A DNA stretch of 64,000 nt from Mesorhizobium loti CJ3sym (lineage in GTDB: Bacteria; Pseudomonadota; Alphaproteobacteria; Rhizobiales; Rhizobiaceae), in contig NZ_AXAL01000013.1 of the NCBI RefSeq assembly GCF_000472785.1, positions 162,183 through 226,182 on the forward strand, written 5' to 3'. Each line of letters begins with the position of its first letter. Position 1 is the first letter of the stretch. The notes beneath the pieces are model-generated. The model worked only from the letters and a program-made list of their open reading frames with translations, was not told where the DNA came from and ran no database searches. This document shows positions 51,751 to 61,058 of this stretch, piece by piece. The position numbers were made by a program, and so were the translations under genes.

Positions 51751-51809
51751 CACCGTTGCAGACCGACGGGGCGCTGCTTGCGCGCGCCGTTTCGAGACAG
51801 GACCGCTCG

Positions 51810-52670
51810 ATGCAGGGAAGTTCTTTCAGACGCAGCTCGGTTGCCGGCCTGCCAGCCGGCAGCGGCAGCGCCTTGCCGGCCCTGCTTCTGGTTGGCCTGT
51901 TCTTCATCGTGCCGGTGGTCGCTTTGCTGCTGCGCAGCGTCACCGATCCCGAACCAGGCCTGCAGAACTACGCGGCGCTTTTCGGCAGCGGCACCTATGT
52001 GCGGGTGTTCCTGAACACCTTCCTGGTCGCATCGGTCGTCACAGCCGTCACCATCCTGGTGGCTTTCCCCGTTGCCTGGATGCTGGCGATCATGCCGCCG
52101 GCCCTGGGCTCGATCGTCTTCGGCATCATCATCCTGTCGATGTGGACGAACCTTCTCACCCGCACCTATGCGTGGATGGTGCTGCTGCAGCGCACCGGCG
52201 TGATCAACAGGGCACTGATGGGTTTGGGCATCATCCATGAGCCGCTGCCGCTCATCAACAATCTGGCCGGAGTCACCATCGGCATGGTCTACATCATGCT
52301 GCCCTTCATGATCCTGCCGCTGGTCGGCACTTTACGCGCCATCGACCCTATGACGCTGCGCGCGGCCGCCCTTTGCGGCGCAAGCCCGTTCGAGGCCTTC
52401 CGCCGCATCCTTTTGCCGCTGTCGCTTCCCGGCATCGCCGCCGGAGGGCTGATGGTCTTCGTCATGTCGCTTGGCTACTTCGTCACGCCTGCCCTGCTTG
52501 GCGGTACATCCAACATGATGCTGGCCGAGATGATCGCCCAGACGGTGCAGTCGCTGCTCAACTGGGGGCTCGGAAGTGCGGCCGCTTTTGTCCTGCTCGT
52601 CGTCACCATGGCGCTCTACGCGATCCAGCTTCGCCTGGTCGGCGCCAAGCGCGCCGGCGGAGGGATCTGA
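51810..52670 (+). CDS. ABC importer permease (PotB-like)
   Basis: 286 aa from ATG 51810, preceded by AGGA at a good distance. A GTG at 51747, overlapping the binding-protein stop, would add 21 residues. The first membrane segment is ALPALLLVGLFFIVPVVALL; the EAA-like loop reads LRAAALCGASPFEAFRRILLP. It pairs with the PotC-like protein whose gene starts 2 bp after its stop. Confidence 0.9.
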   Translation: MQGSSFRRSSVAGLPAGSGSALPALLLVGLFFIVPVVALLLRSVTDPEPGLQNYAALFGSGTYVRVFLNTFLVASVVTAVTILVAFPVAWMLAIMPPALGSIVFGIIILSMWTNLLTRTYAWMVLLQRTGVINRALMGLGIIHEPLPLINNLAGVTIGMVYIMLPFMILPLVGTLRAIDPMTLRAAALCGASPFEAFRRILLPLSLPGIAAGGLMVFVMSLGYFVTPALLGGTSNMMLAEMIAQTVQSLLNWGLGSAAAFVLLVVTMALYAIQLRLVGAKRAGGGI

Positions 52671-52672
52671 GG

Positions 52673-53473
52673 ATGCTGCTCGACTATGACAGGCTCGGAT
52701 GGCTGCGCGTGGCGCTTGTCGGCTTCACGGCGGCAGTCGCGGCTTTCCTGTTGCTGCCGGTGGTCTTCATCGTGCTCCTCTCATTCGGCTCGTCGCGTTG
52801 GCTCGCCTTCCCGCCGCCCGGCTGGACGCTGAAATGGTACCAGCAATTGCTGGCAGACCCGACCTGGATCGATGCCGCACTGACCAGCGCCCGGATTGCC
52901 GCCATGGCCGCCATCCTCGCCGTCGTCATCGGCCTGTTCGCCTCCTTCAGCCTGGTCAGGGGCGAATTTCGCGGACGCCAGGTCCTGCGTGGACTGCTGT
53001 TGACGCCGATGGTGCTGCCGGTAGTCGTGTTCGCCATCGCCATCTACGCCTTCTTCCTGCGCATCGGCCTCGCCGGCACTACGGTCGGTTTCGTCATCGC
53101 CCACACCATCCTGGCGCTGCCTTTCGCCATCATTCCGATCACCGCGGCGCTCGAGGGCTTTGACAAATCCATCGAGGACGCGGCCATAATCTGCGGCGCC
53201 AGCCCGCTGCAGGCGCGGCTGAGGATCACCTTGCCGTCGATCAGGATCGGTATCTTCTCGGCGGCGATCTTCTCCTTCCTGGCCTCATGGGACGAGGTCG
53301 TGGTGGCGATCTTCATGGCGAGCCCGACCTTGCAAACCTTGCCGGTGAAGATCTGGGGCAGCCTGCGCGCCGACCTTAGCCCAGTCGTTGCAGCCGCCTC
53401 CAGCCTGCTTGTCGGCCTGACCTTGTGCCTGATGATCGTGACCGCACTCCTTCGCAGAAAATTGTCCAGATGA
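52673..53473 (+). CDS. ABC importer permease (PotC-like)
   Basis: 266 aa with six membrane segments. The PotC-type N-terminus (LLLPVVFIVLLSFGSSRWLAF) and the EAA-like loop (IEDAAIICGASPLQARLRITLP) are clear. GAGG just before ATG is an RBS. The stop overlaps the ATPase start (ATGA). Confidence 0.92.
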   Translation: MLLDYDRLGWLRVALVGFTAAVAAFLLLPVVFIVLLSFGSSRWLAFPPPGWTLKWYQQLLADPTWIDAALTSARIAAMAAILAVVIGLFASFSLVRGEFRGRQVLRGLLLTPMVLPVVVFAIAIYAFFLRIGLAGTTVGFVIAHTILALPFAIIPITAALEGFDKSIEDAAIICGASPLQARLRITLPSIRIGIFSAAIFSFLASWDEVVVAIFMASPTLQTLPVKIWGSLRADLSPVVAAASSLLVGLTLCLMIVTALLRRKLSR

Positions 53474-54546
53474 CCCGACCGTTCCTGTCCATACGCGCGG
53501 TGAGAAAGACGTTCGGCGCCTTCGTCGCCGTCCATGACGTCACCATCGATGTGCCCAAGGGAGAGTTCCTGACGTTCCTCGGCCCGTCGGGCTCCGGCAA
53601 GTCGACCACGCTCTACGCCATCGCCGGTTTCCAGGATCCGAGCTCAGGTGATGTGCTTCTGGAGGACAGGTCGCTGCTTTCGGTGCCGTCGCACAAGCGC
53701 AACATCGGCATGGTTTTCCAGCGCTACACGCTGTTTCCGCATCTGAGCGTCGCCGAGAATGTCGCCTTTCCGCTGCGCGTGCGCCGCCGCCCGGATGGCG
53801 AGGTCAAGCGCAAGGTCGCCGACATGCTGGCACTGGTGCGCCTCGAAAACTTCGCCGACCGCCATCCGGGCGCGCTGTCGGGCGGCCAGCAGCAGCGCGT
53901 GGCGCTTGCCCGCGCGCTCGCCTACGATCCGCCGATCCTGTTGATGGACGAACCGCTGTCGGCGCTCGACAAGAAGCTGCGCCAGGAGATCCAGGCCGAG
54001 ATCCGCCGCATCCACCGCGAAACGGGCGTCACCATCCTCTATGTCACGCACGACCAGGAGGAGGCGCTGCATCTTTCGGATCGCATCGCCCTGTTCAGGG
54101 AAGGCCGCATCGAACAGATCGGCACCGGCGAGGATCTCTACCTCAGACCGGCGAGCGAGTTTGTCGCCGGCTTCATCGGCAACTCGAATTTCCTGTCGGC
54201 TGAGCATTTGCAAACCGCGGATGGCGCATCGACGATCCGCCTGGCCGACGGCTCGATCGTGACCGGCGTCAAGACGACAACGTCCTTCGGCCAAGGCCAG
54301 AAGGTTCGGATGATGGTGCGCCCGGAAGCCTTCCGCCTGACGCCCGGGCCGACAAGTGCGGCACTCGCCGTCGAGATCGTCGATACCGCCTTCTTCGGCG
54401 ATCGCCGGCGGGTCGTGGCGCGCACGGCCGGCGGCGACGAGATCGATGTCAGGCCAACCTCGGACGCAAAAGAAGCAGACAGCACCGCCCCGTCAGGTCA
54501 GCGCATCTTTTTCGATCCCGCTTCGGCGTTCCTGTTCCCGGCCTGA
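53470..54546 (+). CDS. ABC importer ATPase (PotA-like)
   Basis: 358 aa. Walker A GPSGSGKSTTLYAIAGF (about 38-54), Q-loop FQRYTLFPHLSV, signature LSGGQQQRVALARAL, Walker B ILLMDEPLSALDKK and H-loop VTHDQEEALHLSD, with a C-terminal TOBE domain (MVRPEAFRLTPGP). It completes the D-B-C-A importer. The intergenic region after it (54547-54595) has no clear terminator. Confidence 0.93.
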   Translation: MTRPFLSIRAVRKTFGAFVAVHDVTIDVPKGEFLTFLGPSGSGKSTTLYAIAGFQDPSSGDVLLEDRSLLSVPSHKRNIGMVFQRYTLFPHLSVAENVAFPLRVRRRPDGEVKRKVADMLALVRLENFADRHPGALSGGQQQRVALARALAYDPPILLMDEPLSALDKKLRQEIQAEIRRIHRETGVTILYVTHDQEEALHLSDRIALFREGRIEQIGTGEDLYLRPASEFVAGFIGNSNFLSAEHLQTADGASTIRLADGSIVTGVKTTTSFGQGQKVRMMVRPEAFRLTPGPTSAALAVEIVDTAFFGDRRRVVARTAGGDEIDVRPTSDAKEADSTAPSGQRIFFDPASAFLFPA

Positions 54547-54595
54547 TGGCCGGCATCTTCCTGCAGATTCGGACTTCGCCTTCCGGTAGCTCCGA

Positions 54596-55378
54596 TCAGC
54601 CGTCGCTGACTATGTGAAGTTCCGTCCCAGCCGCCTCAATGACAGCGCGCAGCGCCGGTTGCGGCTCTCGATCGGTGACGATGTCGGACAGCTCGCCGAG
54701 CGCGCAGACGCGTTCGAGGCTGTTGCGGCCGAACTTGTCATTGGTCACCACCAGCGCTGTCGACAGCGCGCGCGCAATCATTGCCCGCTTGACCGCCGCC
54801 GCTCCCGAGATCATGTCGCTGGGCCCGTCCACCGACAGGCTCGAGGCGCCGATGATAGCAATGTCGGCATTGTAGCGCCGGACGAATTCCACCGTATCCT
54901 CGCCGAACACGCTGGCTTCGCGGCTGTCATAGGTGCCGGGGCACAGGATAACCCGGAAGGTCGGATTGGCCCCAGTCACCGACGCCACGCCGATGGAATT
55001 GGTGATGATGGTCAACTCGCGCTTCAGCTGCGAGAGACTGCGCGCCACCTCGTAAGTCGTCGAGCCGCCATCGATCATCACGATCTGGCCTTTCTCGACC
55101 AGTTCGGCCGCACCACGCCCGATCCTGGCACGCTCCTCGATCATGGTCTGGCTGCGCTCGGCGATCACCGGCTCGGAGGTCACCAGCGAGATCGTCGCGC
55201 CGCCATAGGTTCTGTTAAGCAGTCCCGCATCACCAAGCTCGATCAGGTCGCGGCGGATCGTTTCGCCGGCGACACCCAGGCGCAAAGCGAGCCTGGAGAT
55301 ACGGATCGAGGCCGAGCGGCGCACTTCCGACAGGATAAGCGCATGCCGCTCCTTCTTCGATAGCCGGCTGTGCTCCAT
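54596..55378 (-). CDS. DeoR/GlpR family transcriptional regulator
   Basis: 260 aa. N-terminal HTH (SIRISRLALRLGVAGETIRRDLIELGD, about 24-50, quoted in outline) and a DeoRC sensor domain with MIDGGSTTYEVARSL and IIGASSLSVDGPSDM, which bind a phosphorylated sugar. It faces the end of the importer operon and is divergent from the unknown gene at 55559. No obvious target gene was identified; a palindrome at 55397-55418 suggests autoregulation. Confidence 0.9.
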   Translation of the reverse strand: MEHSRLSKKERHALILSEVRRSASIRISRLALRLGVAGETIRRDLIELGDAGLLNRTYGGATISLVTSEPVIAERSQTMIEERARIGRGAAELVEKGQIVMIDGGSTTYEVARSLSQLKRELTIITNSIGVASVTGANPTFRVILCPGTYDSREASVFGEDTVEFVRRYNADIAIIGASSLSVDGPSDMISGAAAVKRAMIARALSTALVVTNDKFGRNSLERVCALGELSDIVTDREPQPALRAVIEAAGTELHIVSDG

Positions 55379-55396
55379 GATCGATTCTCCGCGAAG

Positions 55397-55418
55397 TCGG
55401 CAGTATTAACCATGCCGA
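55397..55418. promoter_or_regulatory. Inverted repeat before the DeoR gene
   Basis: TCGGCA at 55397-55402 and TGCCGA at 55413-55418 are separated by 10 bp (GTATTAACCA). It starts 18 bp upstream of the DeoR-type start codon. Confidence 0.45.
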
Positions 55419-55558
55419 CGCTGATGGGGAAGGAGTCTCGCGAGACCTAGCTGACCTGCCTCGATTCGAACGGTTCAAGCCGGATGCCGGCTGACAAGCG
55501 CAAGCGCTGCTGTTTTGATTACGTTTCGACGAATCGGCGGAAGATGACGGAGACCGCA

Positions 55559-56362
55559 ATGCATGTCGTGACATTGCTGAAGGCAGATATGTTCGACGTC
55601 GAGATCGACGGCAAGCCCGCCTCGATCGCGCAGGCCTTGCCGGACTGGAATCCGCATGATCGCTTCGGCCTGGTGATCGACGATGCGCTTGGCGGCATCG
55701 GCGCCACCCATCTGCTGCAGATCGCCATCACCTCCTTTTACGACATCAAGCCGAGCCGCCGCACGGAGCTGACTGTCTATCCCGAAATCTATGCCTTCCA
55801 CATCGGAAAGGGTTATGGCGCGCATGCGCCCTATGATTTCTGGCCGGCCCGGCGCGAGATCATCACCTCGCTCGATCATCGTGAAGTGCTCGACGCCATC
55901 AATGATCGCGGCATCACAAGGCTGGCGGTTCCCGATCGCGCTCCACGCGAGGTCGTGCATCGGCCTAAGGAAGTCGATGCGGCGCTCGACCGCATCGCAT
56001 CGGCCTTCGTCTACGACCCGTCGGGTCGGGTTTCGGATCCCGACCTGGTCATTTCAGGCAACGACAGGCGGACCGAATACAATCCCAACAGTGCCTTGCG
56101 GCCCCGCTACACCGACAGCCGGCCGGCCTCGGTTTCGACCGCGGCCAAGCCGGTCAAGGAACTCGATTCGTCCTATCAGGACTGGCTACGCAAGCGTGAG
56201 CACGATTTGACCGCCGAGGAACGCGCCTTCGTCGAACGCCGCCGCCAGGAGCTGAGGCAGGACGGCCTCGTCACCGAAACCTATCGGCGTGTCGGCGTTC
56301 GCGAAGCCTTGATGCGGCTGGCGTCGGCCGGCCTCGATCGAGACACGGCCGCTGCCGTTTGA
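55559..56362 (+). CDS. Protein of unknown function
   Basis: 267 aa; I do not recognise a family. The N-terminal 150 residues look like a mixed alpha/beta domain (MHVVTLLKADMFDVEIDGKP, then DRFGLVIDDALGGIGATHL). The middle (160-220) is polar with DRRTEYNPNSALRPRYTD, and the C-terminal 70 residues are charged and probably helical. There is no signal peptide or membrane segment. GGAG precedes ATG 55559; Met at 55544 and the far upstream start at 55484 are less likely. It is convergent to the NAD(P)-binding gene. Confidence 0.7.
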   Translation: MHVVTLLKADMFDVEIDGKPASIAQALPDWNPHDRFGLVIDDALGGIGATHLLQIAITSFYDIKPSRRTELTVYPEIYAFHIGKGYGAHAPYDFWPARREIITSLDHREVLDAINDRGITRLAVPDRAPREVVHRPKEVDAALDRIASAFVYDPSGRVSDPDLVISGNDRRTEYNPNSALRPRYTDSRPASVSTAAKPVKELDSSYQDWLRKREHDLTAEERAFVERRRQELRQDGLVTETYRRVGVREALMRLASAGLDRDTAAAV

Positions 56363-56974
56363 TCAATAGCCGACCGTAAAACGCTGCCTGACATGGGCAG
56401 GCTTCTCGATCTCGTCGACCATGACGATGGCGTAGTCCTCGAAGGAAATGCTGCTGCCCTTGTCCGAAGCGAGAAGCGTGTCCTTGCCGAGGCGGTATTT
56501 GCCGGTGCGCTCGCCCGGAATGAACATGGCGGACGGCGACAGGAAGGTCCAGTCGAGGTCGCCGACGGTCTTCAATGTGTCGAGAAAGTCGGCGCCCTTC
56601 TGCGCCTCGGCCTTGTAGATCGCGGGGAATTCGGGGGTGTCGACCAAACGCTTGCCGGGCGCGACTTCAAGACTGCCGGCGCCACCGACAACGAGATAAC
56701 GCTTCACACCGGAAGCGCGCACGGCGGCGATCAGCGTGTCGGTGTCGCTGTCGAGAAAATGCACCGAACTGATCACCACATCATGGCCGCGGATCAGATC
56801 GGTGAGGGCTTGCCTGTCCAAGACATCGCCCTTCCTGGCGGTGACGCCGGGCAGCGCCGCGATCTTTTCCGGGCTGCGCGCGATGCCGGTGACCGTGTGG
56901 CCACGGTCGGAGAGCTCCTTGAGCAGCCGCGAACCGACTGCGCCCGATGCGCCGATGAGAGCAACTTTTGCCAT
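56363..56974 (-). CDS. NAD(P)-binding protein (NmrA/SDR a5-like)
   Basis: 203 aa. The N-terminal glycine motif GASGAVGSRLLKELSDRG (about 7-24) and VVISSVHFLDSD, VVGGAGSLEVAPGKRL and LDWTFLSPSAMF are typical of atypical SDR proteins that bind NADPH and sense or reduce. ATG 56974 is favoured because the segment before it lacks family sequence. Function is open. It is the second gene of a pair with the DsbA-family gene, 38 bp apart. Confidence 0.87.
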   Translation of the reverse strand: MAKVALIGASGAVGSRLLKELSDRGHTVTGIARSPEKIAALPGVTARKGDVLDRQALTDLIRGHDVVISSVHFLDSDTDTLIAAVRASGVKRYLVVGGAGSLEVAPGKRLVDTPEFPAIYKAEAQKGADFLDTLKTVGDLDWTFLSPSAMFIPGERTGKYRLGKDTLLASDKGSSISFEDYAIVMVDEIEKPAHVRQRFTVGY

Positions 56975-57012
56975 GTCTTTTTCCAGTCTTTGTTGGAGGT
57001 CAGTTAGAGAGA

Positions 57013-57663
57013 TCACGCCGCCGCGATATGGGCGACAAGATTGTCGAAGCTGCCGAACAGCGCGTTCGAACCGATGAGCCGGGGCGTTTCGTTGCGAATG
57101 ACCGCAAGCGAAGGCACGCCATTGGCATGCAAGCGTTGGAACAGCGCGCGGCCTCGGCCAACCAGGTCGAGGTGAGCGGTCAGCAATGTCTCGGTCGGCT
57201 GCTTCAGCATTGCGGCGGCATCCGCCATGCCAGCGTCGACGAGCACGGCAACGACACCTTCGACAGTCACGACATCGCGGCCATCGACATAGCGCGCCCG
57301 CTGGATCGCCTTCAGAGCGGTCAGCCGGCGGCTGGGGTCCTCCAGGCCGGCGGCGCTGATGCCGAGGGTCGCGGCATGCGAGTCCAGCAAGGTGCCACGG
57401 ATGCCGAGGACATTGCGCTGATAGGCCTGCGTGAACCTCTGTCCGGTCAGACGTTCGATTCGCTGGTCATTCGCCCAGGCATGGGCGGCAAAGCCTTCAT
57501 CCATCGGCCGCGCACCGGCACCGGAGAACAGGCCGGTCGGCAGCAGTTCGATAAGCGCGCCGATGGCCGACAGCCTGTCCAGCATCGGGGTGGCGCCGTA
57601 GCACCAACCGCAGAGCGGATCGAAAAGGTACGTCACTTCTGCATTGCTCATCGTCGTCGCCAT
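57013..57663 (-). CDS. DsbA family thioredoxin-fold protein
   Basis: 216 aa with a CGWC active site (FDPLCGWCYGAT, about residues 15-26) and the DsbA-type helical insertion, then the cis-Pro region GVPSLAVIRNE near the C-terminus. No signal peptide is present, so it is probably cytosolic, as in the FrnE/HCCA-isomerase-like branch. It may act as a disulfide oxidoreductase or a glutathione-dependent isomerase. It is divergent from a lysR gene that probably regulates it. Confidence 0.87.
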   Translation of the reverse strand: MATTMSNAEVTYLFDPLCGWCYGATPMLDRLSAIGALIELLPTGLFSGAGARPMDEGFAAHAWANDQRIERLTGQRFTQAYQRNVLGIRGTLLDSHAATLGISAAGLEDPSRRLTALKAIQRARYVDGRDVVTVEGVVAVLVDAGMADAAAMLKQPTETLLTAHLDLVGRGRALFQRLHANGVPSLAVIRNETPRLIGSNALFGSFDNLVAHIAAA

Positions 57664-57783
57664 CCTTGGTGCCCGCAGCCCGGCCCGTCAAATATCCGAG
57701 CCATATGTGGCAGCCAGCGGTCTTGCGATAAACAGGCGCCAATAATACAAACTGTCTGATTGAATCGGACAAAAGGCAGCACA

Positions 57784-58701
57784 TTGGCCGACCTTCTGAA
57801 CCTCAACCGTCTCGTCTACTTCACCACGGTGATGGAAACCGGTTCGTTCACATCAGCCGCGGATCGGCTTGGCGTCGCCAAGGCTGTCGTAAGCCATCAG
57901 ATCGGCAGGCTCGAAGAAGAACTGGGCGCGACGCTGCTGCAGCGCACGACCCGGCGTGTCACGCCGACGGGCGAGGGTCGCCTCTTCTATGACCGTGCGA
58001 TGATCATTCTGCGCGAGGCGGAAGCGGCCTATGGAGAAATCTCTCACGCAGCCGTCGAACCGGCCGGAATGCTGAGGCTGACCGCACCACTCGACTACGG
58101 AACCAAGATGGTGGCGCCGGTCATGGCGGCATACCTGAAGGCTTATCCCCAGATGCGCGTCGAAGCGATCTTCGATGACGCGGTGAGCAATCTGGTTGAC
58201 GAGCAGATCGATCTTGGCATTCGCGTCGGCTGGCTTGCCGATTCTTCCAACCAGGCGCGGCGCCTGGGCACGATAAGGCAGGTCGTGGTGGCGAGCCCGG
58301 CCTTTGCGGCAAGCCTGCCGCGCGACGCGACCCCGCGCCAGGCGAGATCGCTGGCTTGGGTCGGCAATGCCCAGCTGCGTGGCGTCGGCCAATGGCTGTT
58401 TTCCAGAAATGGCGAAAAGGTGCTGACCGAGCTCAACCCGGTCATCATGTGCGACAAGAGTCCGGCTTCCCTGGCCTGCGTGCTCGCCGGCATCGGGCTC
58501 GGCATCTTCCCCGACTACAGCGTCAGCGACGATATCGCCGAGGGACGGCTGGTGCCGGTGCTTGCCGACTGGACCTTGCCGACCGGCGGCATCCACGCGG
58601 TCTTTCCACCGGCCCGGTTCCGGCCCGCCAAGGTGCGCGCCTTTGTCGACCTGATGGCGGCTGCCGAGAAAAGACGATCGCGCAGCGCTGCCATTGCGTG
58701 A
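57784..58701 (+). CDS. LysR family transcriptional regulator
   Basis: 305 aa from a TTG start at 57784 (AAAGGCA lies upstream; another TTG at 57760 is possible). The N-terminal HTH is NRLVYFTTVMETGSFTSAADRLGV...AVVSHQIGRLEEELGA (about 6-50, given in part), followed by a two-lobed effector domain. It is divergent from the DsbA-family gene, the usual layout for a LysR target, and ends 5 bp before the convergent GMC gene. Confidence 0.9.
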   Translation: MADLLNLNRLVYFTTVMETGSFTSAADRLGVAKAVVSHQIGRLEEELGATLLQRTTRRVTPTGEGRLFYDRAMIILREAEAAYGEISHAAVEPAGMLRLTAPLDYGTKMVAPVMAAYLKAYPQMRVEAIFDDAVSNLVDEQIDLGIRVGWLADSSNQARRLGTIRQVVVASPAFAASLPRDATPRQARSLAWVGNAQLRGVGQWLFSRNGEKVLTELNPVIMCDKSPASLACVLAGIGLGIFPDYSVSDDIAEGRLVPVLADWTLPTGGIHAVFPPARFRPAKVRAFVDLMAAAEKRRSRSAAIA

Positions 58702-58706
58702 TGCCG

Positions 58707-60323
58707 TCAGCGAGACTCCCGCAGGATCATCTCGGCCGCCTTCTCCGCGATCATCACCACGGGAGAATTGGTGTTGCCCGACACGATTGTCGGCATGATC
58801 GAGGCATCGACCACGCGCAGCCCATCGAGCCCGTGAACCCTGAGGCGATCGTCGACCACCGCCATCGGGTCCGAGCCCATCTTGCACGTGCCGACCGGGT
58901 GGAAGATCGTCGTGCCGATATCGCCTGCCTTGCGGATGAGGTCTTCGTCGCCGTCATATTGCGCACCAGGCAGCATCTCTTCCGGTGCAAAGCGTGCTAT
59001 CGCCTTTGCCTTCATCAAACCGCGGACATGACGCAGTGAAGCGACGGCGACGCTGCGGTCTCCTTCGGTAGAGAGATAGTTCGGCTGGATCTTCGCTGCC
59101 TCGCGCGCATCGGACGATCCCATATGCACCGTGCCCCGGCTTTCCGGGCGCAGATTGCAGACCGATACCGTCACTGCCGGAAAGCGATGCAGCGGCTCGC
59201 CCAACCGATCCGTGCTCAGCGGCTGCACGTGGTATTCGAGATCAGGTGTTGCGAGACGCGCATCGCTCCTGGCGAAGATGCCGAGCTGACTCGGCGCCAT
59301 CGACAGCGGCCCGCTGCGCCTGAGCGCGTATTCCAGCCCCATCGACGCGCGGCTAATCAGATTGTGGTAGCGCTGGTTGAGCGTGGCGACATTGGCGACC
59401 TTGAAGACGGTGCGGATCTGCAGATGGTCCTGCAAACCTTCGCCGACGCCCGGCAAGGCATGACGGACATCCACGCCAATTCCCGAGAGCAGGTCTGGCC
59501 GGCCGACACCCGAGAGTTCGAGGATCTTCGGGGAGTTGATGGCACCGGCGGCAAGAAGGGTCTGGCCGGCGGACACGCGATGCAGGCCACCGTCTTTTCG
59601 GAAGACGAGGCCCGTGACGCGCCGGCCTTCGAACTCGAGCCGCTCCGTCTCGGCGTCGATCACGACTCGCAGATTCTTGCGCGCGGCAATGCCACGCAGG
59701 AACGCTTTCGACGTGTTCCAGCGCACGCCATTGCGCTGGTTGACCTCGAAATAGCCGGAGCCTTCATTGGTGCCGGTGTTGAAGTCGTCGGTGCGCGGAA
59801 TGCCGAGTTCCTCGGCGGCATCCCGGAAGGCGTCGAGGATCGGCCATGACAGGCGTTGGCGTTCGACGCGCCACTCGCCGCCACTGCCATGCATGGCGCC
59901 CTTGCCGCCATGATGGTCTTCCGACTTGAGGAAGTAAGGCAGCACATCGTCCCAGCCCCAGCCAGTATTGCCGGCCTGGCGCCAGCCATCATAATCGGCG
60001 GCCTGGCCACGCATGTAGATCATGCCGTTGATCGATGAACAGCCGCCGAGCACCTTGCCGCGCGGATAGTTGAGGCTGCGTCCATTGAGGCCGGCCTCCG
60101 GCTCGGTCTTCATCATCCAGTCGGTGCGCGGATTGCCCATGCAGAAGAGGTAGCCGATCGGGATATCGACCCAGTGGTAGCGGTCGCTGCCGCCGGCTTC
60201 GAGCAGCAACACCCGGTTGCGCGGATCGGCCGAGAGCCGGTTGGCGAGCACGCAGCCGGCCGAGCCGGCACCGACGATGACGTAGTCATAATCGCCAAAC
60301 GGGGACGGTGAGGCTTCAGTCAC
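58707..60323 (-). CDS. GMC family FAD-dependent oxidoreductase (choline dehydrogenase-like)
   Basis: 538 aa from a GTG that overlaps the kinase stop (GTGA). The FAD motif DYVIVGAGSAGCVLANRLS is near the N-terminus; the GMC signature GGCSSINGMIYMRGQ is at about 85-99; the C-terminal FHPVGTCKMG and NTNSPVVMIAEKAAEMI hold the active-site His and FAD contacts. It oxidises an alcohol such as choline, a polyol or a polyethylene glycol. The overlap with the kinase remnant suggests it once followed an intact sugar kinase gene. Confidence 0.92.
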   Translation of the reverse strand: MTEASPSPFGDYDYVIVGAGSAGCVLANRLSADPRNRVLLLEAGGSDRYHWVDIPIGYLFCMGNPRTDWMMKTEPEAGLNGRSLNYPRGKVLGGCSSINGMIYMRGQAADYDGWRQAGNTGWGWDDVLPYFLKSEDHHGGKGAMHGSGGEWRVERQRLSWPILDAFRDAAEELGIPRTDDFNTGTNEGSGYFEVNQRNGVRWNTSKAFLRGIAARKNLRVVIDAETERLEFEGRRVTGLVFRKDGGLHRVSAGQTLLAAGAINSPKILELSGVGRPDLLSGIGVDVRHALPGVGEGLQDHLQIRTVFKVANVATLNQRYHNLISRASMGLEYALRRSGPLSMAPSQLGIFARSDARLATPDLEYHVQPLSTDRLGEPLHRFPAVTVSVCNLRPESRGTVHMGSSDAREAAKIQPNYLSTEGDRSVAVASLRHVRGLMKAKAIARFAPEEMLPGAQYDGDEDLIRKAGDIGTTIFHPVGTCKMGSDPMAVVDDRLRVHGLDGLRVVDASIMPTIVSGNTNSPVVMIAEKAAEMILRESR

Positions 60324-60823
60324 GTGCGGGCCTCTTGTCCGGCGATGCGCTCCCATAGCGGCACCATCGCCTTGTTGATCTCGCTGTAAAGCAGATACCG
60401 CCGTGCATATGCCTCGGCAACCACCTCGTTTGGTGTGAACTGTCGGGCGGCGGCCGTCATGGCGGCGGCACCGGCGCTGTAGTCCGCGAAGATGCCGACG
60501 CCGGTGCCCCCCGCGATGGCTGCTCCCAAGGCTCCGGTCTCGCGGCTGCGCGCCACGGTGACGGGCACGCCGAGCACATCGGCGAAGATCTCCGGCCAGA
60601 CCGAGCTGCGCGAACCACCGCCGGACAGCACCACATGATCGAAATCGGCGCCGGCTTTGTGCAACGTCTCGACATGGCGTTTGTGCTCGAAGGCGACGCC
60701 CTCGAACAGCGCCCGCAACAGATGTGCCCGCGTGTGCCAGCCGGCGATGCCGTAGAAGCCGGCGCGCGTCGCCGACGTATTGCGACCGTTCTTCTCAAAA
60801 GCCCGATCCGAAGGATGAGACAA
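60320..60823 (-). pseudogene. FGGY-family carbohydrate kinase, C-terminal remnant
   Basis: An open frame of 167 codons. From about codon 15 it matches the C-terminal domain of FGGY kinases (RAGFYGIAGWHTRAHLLRA, VVLSGGGSRSSVWPE, ETGALGAAIAG); intact family members have about 500 residues. The first 14 codons and everything upstream are unrelated, so the N-terminal two thirds, with the ATP and sugar-binding start, are lost. The break near 60781 lies 190 bp from the tRNA-fMet gene and suggests a recombination or deletion endpoint. A start at 60823 is only the first Met. Confidence 0.85.
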
Positions 60824-60932
60824 GCATGCTGCATCGCGAAAAGCGTTGCAAAGGCCGAAATGGTGGCTATTTGATCATCGGTCAGCGATGGCTTACATTA
60901 GCGCAGGGCCAGTCTGCCCGCCATCCGGGTAC

Positions 60933-60958
60933 AAAAAAGGCCCGCACGAGGGCGGGCC
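60933..60958 (-). terminator. Intrinsic terminator of the rRNA operon
   Basis: GGCCCGC (60939-60945) and GCGGGCC (60952-60958) form a 7-bp stem; on the minus strand it is followed by TTTTTT (60938-60933). It lies just downstream of tRNA-fMet. Confidence 0.88.
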
Positions 60959-60971
60959 ATTTTCAAGAGTT

Positions 60972-61048
<77 letters not shown>

Positions 61049-61058
61049 TCACCTCTTA

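Noticed and set aside
60781..60970. An integrated element at tRNA-fMet
   Set aside because: No integrase and no direct repeat of the tRNA 3' end were found in the visible flank, so only a rearrangement is suggested.
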